Assembly (NCBI RefSeq): GCF_040115645.1
Contig: NC_089541.1
Span: forward strand, 7,378,001 to 7,442,000
Direction: 5' to 3'
Source: Euwallacea fornicatus
Lineage: Eukaryota > Arthropoda > Insecta > Coleoptera > Curculionidae
Length of the DNA stretch: 64,000 nucleotides
The notes beneath the pieces are model-generated. The model searched no databases. It had not been told where the DNA came from and saw only the letters and a list, made by a program, of their open reading frames with translations. The position numbers and the translations under genes are program-made. This document shows, piece by piece, positions 50,045-63,383 of this stretch. The stretch's first letter is position 1; each line of letters begins with the position of its first letter.

Positions 50045-52550
50045 AGAAAAAGAGGTCGCTTTCTGTATTACTTCAAGTTTTTTGTTCTCTTTTGGCTTGG
50101 GATGTGTGTTCTTTGGACGTTAACATATATGTCCTTGATGGGGCGTTTCGCCTGTAGAGGCACAATATCGTTTTCGTTTATTGCCACTCTCAAGCTCATG
50201 TATGTTAATGAAATTAATCAAAAAGATATTTTAATGTAATTTTGGTCATCGATAGAATTGTGGGCGCATTTCTAAATTATTTTGACCTACCTATGGATGG
50301 CCACATAACGTTATATTTGTTAAATGGGAGACCCCATATACTTTTAGATATCTAGATAGCTGTTCTCAACTGTTTAAGAGAAATATGGGCTTGTGTGGAA
50401 TTTACACCACTAGATTAAGAAATAATGGTGGTTTAAATGACGAAAATTTTCGGAGGTTCATATCTCACAAAAAAAAGCGGGATATGTTAATTTATTTCCT
50501 AGAACTCTAAATTGTTCAGGGATCATAAATTTACAACCAGAAATTACGGTTATATACAGGGTGATCATCGTTTAAAAAACTTTGATTTTCTCAGGTTTTT
50601 CCCAATGGTAGTACAGCATTTTTTAATGCTTGAATATTTTAAACCATTTCAAACGAAAATACGGTTTGAGATCAGTCCCCAGTCTGCCGAAAAATTCAGA
50701 ATCTCCAAAGTTATCTTGATGGATTTACTGGACTGGCGGACCGAACACAACAATAAATTTTAAATCTCTTTAAGGCTCAAACTAAAGATAAATGCTGGGC
50801 TAGGGTCAGTGTGAGCGTCTTCGGCAGAATAGCCGTTTTCAATTCGTCTTATGTTGAAGAATTCCGGATCACGACCATTGAGCAAGCAAGAGAAAAGTCT
50901 GAAAAAGCCATATAAGTTGTTAATTTGAAATGTTTTTAATAACCCAAAAACATTTTTTTTAAGCTAAAGCAAAATTAAAAGAAATTAGAAAGAAATCTTT
51001 CATTGTTTTCGCAGCCGTAAAAGTAAATAGTGAAGTTTGTGCGAAAATCACTTACTACACTCCAAATTTTCTTTGCACAATGCTCCATTACTGCACATGT
51101 GCAATAAAATGCTAGTTTCATCTTGTAAATGTGTGGAGCAAAACGACTTTACCGCACGCACATTACGAAATACTGGTTATTCTTGTATTTAAGTGTGCGA
51201 AATAGTACTTTGATAAATGAGGTCGGAAATTTGTTGAACGAAGGGTAGTAGCCGAATAAAAATACTCTCACCTCATTTCGATATTTTGATTAGTCTTAAC
51301 ATTTAGCGCTTTCTTGCAATGTAATAACTCGGAAGTTCAATAATGTAAATATTCTGAGAAATATTAGATTTAATAAGATGTGATTTTTCTACGCTGGATG
51401 TATATTCCAACAGGCACATTTAACATGCGTTTTTCATAGTGCATAAGTTACGATTTGCTCTGTTACTGTATTTATTTCTTAAAGTTTTTTGAATCGTCTG
51501 CTCTAAAGCTTAAACTGAAACTACTATGTACTATTGTTTTCCTTTTTGTAATCTATGAGATAATGATAACTCACAATGTATAATAAATATCTTCCATTTA
51601 CCCTCATCACTCCGCTCTTTATTCTTTTAAGAGTGCTTTTTGTGTTCAGTAGTTAATTTCCCTAAGTTGCCAAGTTACTTTTTAAACGTACTTAGAAAGT
51701 AATGTTTCGCTGTGGCGCATTTTTTTTGTACAAACATTGTTGTTTTCTAGTCACTAGTCTGTATTTTTGTATTCTGATTCTGTAACGATAAATAAAAATG
51801 TTTCTGTCTGATAATTTTTTATTCATTTGAGATTCCTCTGTAGGTATTATTGAATATTCGGATATTAAACTCTTTAGATTTAATAATAATTTGTCTACGA
51901 GCTGTCACTTTATCGCGCTCCAGAACGGTTCGTGTGAAAGAAGAAATCGATACAGAGGAAAACATTTTCATTTTTCCCTGTAACTAGGCAGGTTCTTTTG
52001 ACGGAAACGTGTTATTGCATCGATACACCCAATAATATTTGACAGATTGATATCTGGACAATTCTATATATTAATATTATTCATTTTTATCACTCAGTAA
52101 CTCGGACCATGATTCTGACTACGATCCATAAGCTCTATTTTAACTTCCTATCAAAGATAGCTTACAGTCAAATATCGAGTTGGGTAATTGCCTCTCGAAC
52201 ATTCTGAGCGTCAGTCCACCTCACTCCAACTTCAAGACCCTTATAAAAAGGAAAATATAAGTTACTTAGCTTTGAGCTTAATATCAAACTTTACTAACGT
52301 TGCCGGGATATTCATGATTTAGTCCTTAAGACATATCTCATGCATCTTTTATCTGGCAATACAACGAGCATTCTAATTTTGTGATATGAAGTCGTATAAA
52401 TTTTAAAATAGAGTTCTTGCGTACTATTCATCTCTGATCGTTTTGCACTTAAAGTAATTTGTACATATCACGTAACTGCCACCACATCTCCTAATCCTTA
52501 TTTCCAATGATGCCAGAATTTTTGTAACAGTATGAAAAAGAAAATCATCT
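50045..52550 (+). other. TRIM 3' UTR and flanking DNA
   Basis: Downstream of the TRIM stop. Candidate poly(A) signals include AATAAA near 51583 and 51792. A TATACAGGGTGATC motif at 50550 marks a repeat end, and the 83-codon frame at 50512-50763 lies in it. No further gene seen. Confidence 0.45.
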
Positions 52551-54004
52551 CACTTTTTATTATAGACATGCTTATAACATAGACAAACAGTTAAAAAATA
52601 CTTTACAAAACTTAACAGTAATAATACAAATCGAATTGTTAAAATTACATGGTGTGTTCTACACTTACTAAAACTATCGGTAAAATAAATCGATGAATAT
52701 AAAATTAAATGCTATTAATTTCTCTCGGCTATCGTAAAATATGAGATACTTTCTGCCATGAATGTCCTACTTGTAGACGTAAATGCTACTGTTGCTCTTC
52801 GTAATAAAAAGTGGATAAAAAAATCACAGCTTCCTTTCCGCACATTTGTTCTAAAGAACTACCTCAGTCAGTTACCCTTAAATTGGCATGATTTATTTGT
52901 CTAAAAGTTTGACCTTTAAAAAACGACATTGAATCCTGCCAGCAAGCTACTTTGCAATGAATAAAACAGTTTTGCTTTTTATTAGGTACAATAAAAATCT
53001 CTTTTTTTCTTCAGTAAACACGCTTACATGCTAACTTATTAAGTATTTTCTTTGTATACACCCTGTTTGTCATATAATACAATTTCTCCATATTAGAAAC
53101 CAAAGATTAATTTATTTTGGAAAACTAGCATCACATTAAACACCCTGCGTTTCAAATTCGAATTTATTTTTGGTGTTGCTTTTCTCACAGTCGCAACCAA
53201 CTAAAATTGAAAAACTATCAAATTAAAACTAACTAAATTCATTAATCCCGGAAGGCACATTTTAGTTTCAATTTTTTCTTTGCAATAATGATACTCGGTC
53301 GCAAAAACAGAACAACTCAAGCTGACGGTGTTCTCTAATGTAATTTATTTCGAGTTCAACATTAGTTATTGTGTAAATTTCAATACTGAGGATGTTGGCA
53401 ATCTGAATACTTAACGGTGGAAAAAAGAAATGTTCGTATATACGGGAAACCAGCACATAAGATAATCTATAGACGAGTTCTTTAATTACATCAACTCTCT
53501 ACAACTAAGTAATAGAGATATACTTTCCCTAACACCTAATAGAGATATGCTTTGTATGTTATTCATTGCAATGTAACCCCGAAAAAAGATCCGTGCTTGA
53601 ATTACCTGAAATTGAAGACAATGTACAAAAATTGGGATGATTAGTAAATTAAGAATTACTAATAATCGAGTTAAATGTCTCAATCTCAAAGTGTTCTGCC
53701 TTTGGACAGAAACAGTGGATTATTTCCTAATATAAGATCGCTAAACAAGCAATCGACACATAAAAGCTTAACAAAAGTAACTTTGCTTTGTCACGACATT
53801 AGAATTTTTGAGTTACCCGTCTCTCTCTAGCCATCTTCCTACGAAATAATTCGCCGTTTCCATTTACATATAAAGCGCCCTTGTATAACTCTCTCCTGCC
53901 ACCTCTGAACAGGTTATTTCAAGCATCAATCGGCATTTTCTATAATAATTTAGAATGTTTGCCGACTCAACTCTGTAGAAATTGAAAGTTATATATTTGT
54001 TCGG
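52551..54004 (-). other. Probable 3' UTR and downstream DNA of the FAM117-like gene
   Basis: Lies downstream of the FAM117 stop on the minus strand. Several TTTATT strings (AATAAA on the minus strand), for example near 52556, could end its transcript. Repeat-end motifs ACACCCTG occur at 53060 and 53141. No other gene seen. Confidence 0.4.
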
Positions 54005-57000
54005 TTAATCCTGGCATCCGGGAGGTTCCACCTGTTCTTCGCTGGGGCTGAGCGCGGGTTGTAAGATTTTAAACGCAGACCCTAAACTGGGTTTTAGTTT
54101 GAAGGTACTCGGTTGCGGAGCGTGTTCCAGCAGGATGCTTGTTTTTTCATCTAACGATTTGAGCCTTACCTGGGTATTAGAGAAAACCGTTTTAATAGTT
54201 TACAAAATACTTTCCACAGAATTCTAGACAAGATTTTACATTTATAAATGCGAAAAAATTACATGCAAATGGTACTTTACGGAAATACAAGGTCTACACT
54301 TTTTCCACATTGAAATTTTAACACCCAATATTTCGGCAACAAAAGTTTTCTACATATCTTTATTCAGTAACTGCCCAAGGATTCTCTGGACAGTATTCTA
54401 CAGAATTCTGCATAAATTTAACAATAAAACAACTACTGCTATACACCATCACCTCCCAGAAACCTTTAAGACAATGATATAAACAGACTTGAAACATATC
54501 TTTACCTTTTCACAGCCATCTGGTGGTTCTCGCGCTAGAAACTTATTTATCTGGGGCGAGGTTCCTAATTTACTGGCCTCATTATCCGGACTTGAGCCGT
54601 GGCTTTCACCTAGTAAAAAGAACAAACCGCTAACTTCAACCCAGGAACAATCATTAAAAACTACAGAGGTGTTTTCATTGTACAGTCCTGTACAGAGTAT
54701 TTTAGATTCCGATTATTTCCAGGTAAAAGTAGAACTGCCAACATTCTTTGAGTTTCAATGACTTCGAATGAGTACAATGTTCTTTTTAATATACGAATTT
54801 TCAAAATGGCGAATTTGGTGATATTTGTCGAAAAATATCATTTTTCCATACTTGCATTCTATACATGCTGAATGGCTATTGAGATTAGTTATTAAAGTAA
54901 AGTATCTGTCCTCAATTTGAAACCAGTGCCTTGCATCATAACCGACTTGCAAAAATAGCATCCACCAACTTGAACAGAAATTTAAAATATTGCAATACAT
55001 AGAGAAGAAAATTTTAATAACTTACTTTACCTATTAAAAAAAATTGTTTAAAGATAGCGGGAGAACGAAGTACACATAAAATGGAATGGGTTCTTAACTT
55101 GTGGGTCATCTGATTTTCCTATGACATACTTTCATTTTTAAATGCATCGTTAACTGACACTACTAATGTCTGTTTAGTTCTGATTTGCATGCACAGTGAC
55201 CTTTGGACTCTGCATTTAAGATTAATTTTGGTTATCAATCCTCCATTTTGAAAAGTTTCCCATTAAAAATGGGGTTTAGTGGTACATACTTTGTGCCACA
55301 AAATCAAACCTTATATCTTTTCTGTTGCTCACCAACAGAGCCATAAAAAATGCCCTGTACAGGACTATCAGCTTCATTGTATGCATTTCTTGCTATTAAG
55401 GGCCGTTACTGAGTAAACCGTACATGCAGGAGCATTCAGGGGGCTCTAATTATAATCTCTAGAAAGATAAAACACGTTCAACCTTCATTACTGGACTCAG
55501 AATCTCGTGAGCGTCCTCTGAACATTGCGGGTGAAAATGATTCTCGCGAAGAGGACCCTTTAAATACCAGTCACGTTAAACAATCAACTAATTCATTAAA
55601 AACCTGCACTAATAGTATTATAATTTAAATGCTCACCAGAAGAATGACTGAAATCCTGGGGAGTTTGAGTGTTAACAGATCTTGACCTATTAAATCTCAA
55701 AATTTCTGCCAATGGTGCTCTGTGGCCTTCTGGGGTTATTTGGCGAAACAATTCATTCCTGGAAAAATTTGTTTCCTACATTTTCAAAAAAAAAAATGTT
55801 ATATTAACCTGTCACTTAAAAGCCCATCATCTCCAGTTCTCAATACAATCCTTTCAATTTCTTGATTTAAACCTTCCACTGAACTCCGCATAGACGACCT
55901 TGGAATTGGTTTCACTGGTATAGTTAAAGGTTTTAAGGTTGGGGAAATAATGCTTGCTGAAAATTGCACTAACAGCTAAGACCTCTTAACATTTTTCTAT
56001 TTCTAGACTTACAGGTTAATGTTTGAGAACTGCTGTTTAAAGTGTTTTCTCCAGGCGATATGTGCCTACCTGAGGAATCTCTATACCCTCTTATTTTTGG
56101 CTTTAAAGTACAATTATCATCACTCTCAGATATGCATTGGATTTTTCTTATATCAGACCAGTCATTATCTTCAGTCTGCAATACCATAAGGATAAGACAT
56201 GTGTACAATATGTTTTGGGAAAACTACAATACCTGTGTTGATTTATCTATTTGTAAGGTCCCCATGTGGCCCCAGTAAAAATGATCTCTTGGCCAATGCC
56301 CCTTTAGATAAATGGTGTCTAAAGAAGCGGTCCTTCGCATTACTTCTGAGGGGCCTCCACTGTATTTTGATTTACCTAAAACCAGCAACATTGAAATATT
56401 TACTAGTCCAGATGGGTCTTTAATGACATAAAAAATATTAGATAATGTTGCTACAGTTTTAATGTTTGAAACAAAAAAGCTAAAGGTTTGAAAGTTATAA
56501 TATAAATATACAATATTGATTTGACTCTAAATGTTCATGTAATAGTGTTTATTTCACTCATTAATAACTAGGTAAGTATAAGAACAGCTCTCTAATAGTT
56601 ACTCATTCTGGACCAAATTATAAATAGTGGCCAATACTAAAAGTGTATTTTAAAGTTTCTATGGAAATTAGCTGGTTGTTGTTAAAGTTAAAACTAATAA
56701 CAACATATTAGTAATTTGGTACAGGGGCCCTTAGACCACAATTATCAATATGTTGTTAATTTTGAGATCAAGCTAATTTTTTTTTTGCTTTTACATTAAA
56801 ATTGGAGCTAAAACACTACTATATCTAAAATGCTACTTATATCTTAAATCTGTATTTAATACAACCATTCTTTATGGTTAAGCATGAATGTGAATTCCTC
56901 ACTTTTATATATCTTATATATGAATCTTATAAGTGACCTTTATAAGTGGATGATCCTGGGCTTCTTTGTCCAGAGGCATGATCTGGTGAAGTTCTACTTT

Positions 57001-57279
57001 TCCATGAAAATGGAGAAATTGGTGGACCAAGAGTAGGACTTACTGCTTCCTTAACATTGCCAGATTGTTTCATTACACTACTTATAGGAATAGTTGCTTT
57101 CAATGGTCCTTTACCTGTATTTATTCAAACTTGTTAAGGATTGTTTACTGGCACTTATAATAAGCAAACATTTAAGTGCAATCTGGAGTGCAATCTTTAG
57201 AATCAGGTTTAATAAGCTTACCGGAATTTGGCGGCGTTTTCGGTACCCGGCAAGGGGTACCACCGATCTGTCCAGACAT
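54005..57279 (-). CDS. FAM117: FAM117/GLCCI1 family protein
   Basis: Ten coding exons on the minus strand: 57279-57222, 57114-56938, 56375-56233, 56175-56013, 55956-55809, 55758-55637, 55557-55483, 55392-55333, 54609-54506 and 54169-54005. Phases agree throughout and the product is 404 aa. Three family blocks appear in order: RRTASLDTIYLKGHWPRD (92-109), GHRAPLAEILR with SRSVNTQTP (241-263), and REPPDGCEKV (342-351), matching FAM117A/B and GLCCI1. These are Ser/Pro-rich, mostly disordered proteins of unclear function, and GLCCI1 is named for glucocorticoid induction. No catalytic domain or membrane segment is seen. Exon 3 has an alternative in-phase acceptor at 56418 that would add 14 residues. 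The start MSGQIGGTPCRVPKTPP follows an in-frame stop and fits a first exon. Confidence 0.85.
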
Positions 57280-59630
57280 ATTAAGGAAAAGTGCAACTCA
57301 AACAAATACAAAAGCGAAATACACAACGACAGTTTGCTACCCAAATAAACAGAATCAATCTTACTGTAGCTTTTAACTTTCGACGACTATTCAAAGACTA
57401 CATTTTGTCGGTTAGCTTCTGAAACTGGTGTAAATCTAGAGTTGATTTCTATTCTTTTGTGTAGAGAACCTTGTAAATCCAATGCGCAGCCAGTTTTTTG
57501 AATAAAGAAAGAAAAGTAAATTGTCGACATGGACATGTAATAAATAAAAGCGTCAAAATCAGCTGATTTTACTTCTGTCAAAGCCAATTATTATGACGTT
57601 TTGGGAGGTGATTTCGATAGTTTTGTTCCTTGACTTGTAGATGGCAGAAGAATACTTTTGATTTTGCAATATAATTCTTAATATTGTTTACCTTTTTTTT
57701 ATTAATGTAAGAGATAATGTTCGAAAAATAAATATTTACTTTTCCACTTTGTCCGGTAATAATTATAAGTTAACCAAATTAAATTATTGGAAATACAACT
57801 TTACAAAAGAATTAACATGTAGCCCTCTATCAATAACGAAAGAAAAGCCTTTAAATAAGATTAGAGGGATCTTCACTATTTTGGAAAGTAATGACATGCG
57901 CGCCCAAAAAACAACTGCCTTCTCCGTTCCATTGATATTTTTTTGTCGAATAGTTTTTTCTTGAAGTGACGTTCTTGTAATTGTAGTAGATTGTATAAAA
58001 CGAGATTTTCGTGGGATAATCGCTTTATGTAGGCTAGTTTTATTCGAGTCAGTTAATTAATGAAGGCCTGACCATTTATCGATTCGAATTAGGCCGTGGA
58101 TTTGTCTTTGGTAAGTGCACTACCTTATTTTGTAGAGGGAATTACGAGATGAGCATGGGAACTACATTCTCAGTGTGACTAAATTTGTTTAAAAATACAC
58201 TTAGAAATAAAAATGTTTATTCCCAATAATAAAATAAATAAATAAATCCTTATTGCGTAGGAAAAAGTTATTTACAAAAATAGCAAGTGTGGATTGTCCT
58301 ATTTTAATTACCACCTGAATATTTAACGTTACAAGTTGATACTTAGAAATACCTCAGTTATGTACTTATGGAAGGAGCTGCAATCACTAATATAAGCTCT
58401 ACTTTTTTAGTGTTTAGTGTCCCTACACTACATCATTGTGTTAATTTTTTAACTAAATTCTTAATTTTACTCTCATCTTGTTCATTCCACCAATTTCAGT
58501 TTGTAAATCTGCAGGTAGATGCCACAGTAATTTGAATTAGATATATCTCTTTTAAGTATGATCAAACTTTGTTCATTTCTAATTCTGATATAGTCTTGAG
58601 TTACTGTGATTTTTTAGAAATTTTATTGCATGTGATTCTTGTCCAAGCACTTTTTGTTTCCCTCTTTCCTATGTACTTCCTGCACGATTTTAGAAGGGTA
58701 AGAAAACATTTTAGTCAAGTCTTTGTTTTTTCCATAAAGAGTGCCCACTTTACATTTGAGTTCATTTACAGCATTAACATGTAAACTACCACCACTGAAA
58801 TTGCAGGCCACAACTAACTGTAGCCACAAAAATCAGACATTTGGATTTGCTGAATCTCAGTAAATATAATTTTCAAGACTCTAATTGAGGAAAAGTATTT
58901 TATTTTAAATATCACCACTTTTATATAACCCTCAGTATTGATTCCCTTTTTAAGTTGAAAGGCCATCTATTAAGGCCATGGGAATCTAAAGGGGCTGATA
59001 TCAATACATGTCTATTAGTTTGTCTTATTTTGTCTTCCATTTGCCTTCAATCATTCTACCAGCATAACTTATGTTTTACTTGATGCATTTTCATTGTGAC
59101 CATCTATAATCATTCTATAATTCGTACTATTTCTGGAAATATATGTAAAAAATCATTTTAGTTCTAAAATATTCCAATTTTTTTCTGTTAGGAATTGAAG
59201 TATGAAAACAACAAAATAATTTATTGGGCCTATGGAAGAGGGGAAAGCTTTAATCTCATTATAAATTTCAAACAAAGGTGGAAATTGTATTTTCTAGATT
59301 AATTGCTAGGAAAAGTATAATAGAATTCATTATATTAAAACTGCAGTTCATCCACAAAATTTGAAGACAATGGAAAGTAGAACACACAGACAGCCCACTT
59401 TGTTGGAATCAATGGCCAATTCATCTACACACATCAAATAAAAGGAGTTTTATTTTGATTTGTGTAATGTAATGGTTTCTTAGAATATTCCGCTTTGTTG
59501 GTTCTTTTCTGGAAAAATACACGCAATTTTACGCAAAACCATGTTGACTTAGTTTACCAGAATATAATCTAAATTTCTGCTAAATTATGTTTGGTTTTGT
59601 ATAGATAAACCTATAAATTAGTGTAGTAGA
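57280..59630. other. 5' flank of the FAM117-like gene and AT-rich DNA, no gene seen
   Basis: 57280-57620 should contain the FAM117 5' UTR and promoter. Beyond it are only small frames without domains (57749-57964, 58569-58784). Confidence 0.45.
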
Positions 59631-59636
59631 TATATA

Positions 59637-60012
59637 CGGGGTGTCCTAAATAAAGTGAGTTTGTAAAGGATTATGGAAATTGTAAGAGGCATTAAATTAT
59701 TAAAATTAAGGAAATAATCCTCATATTTATGCCCATTCAAAAATTGAAAATTTAAAAAGTTTGTCAAAACCTGAGAAAAAATTTTAAACTGTGATTTTCA
59801 AACATAATATATTATTGGTAAACTATTCGAGTAAATTCTACGAATTTGGCAGTTTTCTATTATTTATAATTGCCTATCTAACAACGTTCTCAAAATATTT
59901 GTAAATCTTTTAAAACTCAAACAATTATATCCAATTTTGTTATTTCTTATGTCCATCATATGGTATTACAGCGGCGTTGAATAGGCAATAAAAACAGCAT
60001 TTTCACCCTGTA
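59637..60012. mobile_element. Short element with CAGGGTG-type ends
   Basis: Begins ACGGGGTGTCCTAAATAAAG and ends TTTTCACCCTGTATG. These are inverted versions of the same terminal motif seen at 11283-12011. The interior is about 375 bp of AT-rich DNA without coding capacity. Confidence 0.4.
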
Positions 60013-60216
60013 TGACAAAGGTGTCATTGGAAGTACTAAAGTAGAAAAAATAAACAATAGCATAATTTCACCTCATTAGCATTTTTCTGTCGGACGTTCC
60101 TGTTTTCGTGTAATGTCCCGGAAAGCCTGTCCCGTGGAGACGCCCATGAAATTTCTGGGTGAATACATATATATGTGTCTAAAATACATATCACGACATT
60201 TGTGTTAGACGACCGA

Positions 60217-60343
60217 AACTTTGCCCCACTGTATATCGAAAATAGTGCATTTTCGATCATGGGGCTAATAGCATTTTTTATTATTTTGAAGACTACTATC
60301 GCTCTCTGAAATATTTTCATAATAATGTGTTACACCCTATATA
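60217..60343. repeat. Partial copy of family A (one arm)
   Basis: The stretch from GAAACTTTGCC through CTGTATATCGAAAATAGTGC to GTGTTACACCCTATAT matches the right arm of family A (compare 6350-6467). The left half of the element is missing. The 94-codon minus-strand frame at 60036-60320 crosses this copy and is not considered a gene. Confidence 0.55.
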
Positions 60344-60349
60344 ATTAAA

Positions 60350-63340
60350 AAATTGATCACAAAAAACTATTTTTTTCTTCGTGCTTTTTTTTCGAGATGA
60401 ACGATGTCCATTTTAGAAAAACAGCAATGCTGGACATATATTTATAAGACTTTTTTTCTTATTTTGGTCCCAGGATTATCGTGTTAAAGCTGGGAAACAC
60501 CCTGTAGGTTTCGAAACCGTTATTTAGGACCAACATTGAATTGTTGAACGCCTCAAAATCCTCCAGTCAGGAACTTTCATTTCTTAATCAGAAATTTAAT
60601 GCCTACCTAAGTAGTAGGTATTACAATCAAGATTTAGATTTACATGAGAATTAGTGAAAGTTACAAAACCTTATTTTAATGAAGATAAAACTCAAAGAAA
60701 TAAGCCATATAATTAGTGAGTGTTTTAAGAGTAAAATCCTAATCTCTGTTGATAACCTAAGTGCCTATTAGCAGTGCAACCAAATTCTGATTAAATATTT
60801 TTACATTTCTTGGAATTTCTATTTGTGTTTTTATTTATAAATTTTCTTAAGACGAAATTTAATATTCGAAAAATTACTGGGGCATAAAAATGTACACCTC
60901 GGCTTAGTTATTCACAAATTGTACGTTAGGTATGTTGTGTAAATTGCTCGCAAATTAGAACATGCTAATTATTGGAAGTAAATTAATTCCAACCAGTTTA
61001 AAATGGATTATTAAATGCGTCTTTAAAGGCCAAAGGAAGCACATTAGGTTCGACGATTTCATAACAAGAAAACTGTTTTAATCAATTTGCAATCGCAACA
61101 GACAAGTGGAAGCTTAAAGTGAAATCAGTGGAAGTGGACTTATATGTATTAGACATCTGGTACTGTGTCGTAAACGTGCACTTGAGCAAGGTGGAAGAAC
61201 GTAAATTTTTTTATCAAAATAAAAGAGACCTTGTAGTTCTATTTCCAATTTCCAGCTTCCTGTGTGTCTCCAAGAGCCGCTAAATTTAGTCGCCTATGGG
61301 AGAGTGAATCAAGATGCAACTGCCCTTGTTGTATGCGCGTTTAAATATAGTCAGCTTGGTCTGAATATTTCGCATAGTTTTATGTTGGTCTAATGTTCAT
61401 TTCGAACATGTTTATTTTGTAGTGTTAACGTGTAGGTATGATGAAGTGGATGGTGGGAATGAGGTTAATCTCAAGGTTAATATGTACTGTGAAACTTTGC
61501 CTAGGTTTAAGACCTGGGCTAGAAATGTTTAATATGTGCTAATTTGTGTTAAGTAATTTTTTTATAGTGGTGTAGCTAAAAAAACTATCGAAGATAGGTA
61601 CAGAATATGATTTTTAGGATTTGCGCAGAATCAGAAGTAGGTACGTTCTACATACCTACAAGAGGATATTAACATTCCGGACACCTACACTGCTAATAAA
61701 GCACAATTTAAAAATTCCAGACTTTTTTTTATATGTAATATGATATGTGCATTGAAAAGCATCAGTAAATTTTAGGACAGTATTCATAAATATAAGTAGA
61801 GATGAGTTCTTTTTCTGATCCAGATTGCATATATCCATATATATGCAATCTGGACCGGTGGATAATTTTCAATTCATGGGTTATATAATGAAATGTTACA
61901 TATGTGTGACCATTTTATAGAATTTTTGACGTTACATGTAGAGTTTTTGACATTGACATAAATTTTATAACAGTAAAATGTATGTCAGTGTCTTAGTATG
62001 ATTGCAACTATTACTGAATAATAAAAAACTCGATTTTTAGCTTTAGGACATATGGTGAATTGTCCCTCTTTTCATAGGTCCTTATGACTTACTTTTTAAT
62101 CACATGAAGTCTATGACCGTTTTAAGCTTTTCTTTTTAATAAGAATTCACCATCGACGTCAAGGGGGTTTCATTATTAAAATTACCATTCGAATGTTCAT
62201 TAAACATTATTCATGAGACTCCTTCTTCCAATCTACAGAGGTAGTTGCACTCAGCTTCATTGAGCCGCATTAATCATTTATCCTGAAATAAAGTGAACTT
62301 CGTGTTACAATGGCCTCCGTGGTAGCCCTGAAGGTTTCATTCTATTATCGATTCCCTACTAGATTACCAACCATAATGTAACTAATAACTTTGTAAATGC
62401 TTCAGTTAGAAATTCACATGTCTTAGGTGCAGTACAGGAGGGGCGTCCAATAAATGACTAACCAGGAAACATTGAAGTAGAAGTATTTATTCTTATATCT
62501 CCTCCTAGGAAATTATATTTGACTGCTTCGTAAAGCTGTTTGGTAATATGTGCCATCTGCCAATCCAGAACATCTGGCTACATTATGCGTCTAACATCCG
62601 CCTAAGTGCTGACTTCCTCGATAATATTACTCAAATCTTACCTAATTCCATGATTACCTATTTCGTGGAATTTCAAAAAGAAAGTTGTAAATTCAGTAAA
62701 TCGAGAGAGGAATCGGAAATATTTATTAGTTTTCGTTGCCAGTAATGATTATTAACAAATACCTTCGTTTTCAATTACCCCAAAAAAGTAGTTTATTAGT
62801 AATATTATGCACATGCAACTGTTTTTGCTGGCGATAGGTGCCTCAGTTGCGTCAAATACACACAATTAGCTTTTCTAATTAGAAACATATTACATGTTAA
62901 AAACAAATAGATCGTATTGTTCCGCAATAAACTAGCGAGTCCCCGGTTTTCCGCAGAAGTAGTAGTGTCGAAATGGTATATGTATTTGCAGCGAATGTCG
63001 TTCATTCTAAGGTGTGTACGGTAATAATGAACTCATGTGGTTCACGTGTTCAGCTGTCGTGACTTTCTTCCACCGTGACATACGGTTTTGTAGATAACAA
63101 TCGCCGCATATCCTAGCATTTTCTATGTGCCTACCATAGGTAGGCGTGCTTGTGAGTTTCTCAGCCGCGTCTGTGCAAGTAGCCTCTTTCCCACTTAAAA
63201 ATTACCTTTGAATATATTAAATCCATATCTTATGACTGAACCATTCAATAGATCACCGAACATGGGTAGGTCAAGGTGATTAAATAAAAACAAACCCACC
63301 CATTCAGGCAAGCGAACATTCGATCATCAATAATATTTTG
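60350..63340. other. No gene seen; contains a perfect hairpin
   Basis: AT-rich intergenic DNA. At 61819-61854 the 16-base arms starting TCCAGATTGCATATAT pair perfectly around a 4-nt CCAT loop. A repeat-end motif ACACCCTGTAGG lies at 60496. An upstream non-coding exon of the ninein gene may lie here, but it could not be located. Confidence 0.45.
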
Positions 63341-63383
63341 CTTTTCAGGTCCTTGAAGTTTCGAAATTCGAATATTCTTCAAC

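Noticed and set aside
54489..54761. 90-codon plus-strand frame with apparent acceptor and donor
   Set aside because: The minus strand here encodes the FAM117 exon 54609-54506, which joins neighbouring exons in phase and carries a family motif. The plus-strand frame is antisense.
55669..55893. Plus-strand frame over the FAM117 gene
   Set aside because: Antisense to FAM117 exons 5 and 6, which show correct splicing and family motifs.
60036..60320. 94-codon minus-strand frame
   Set aside because: Crosses the partial family A arm and an AT-rich flank; no domain.
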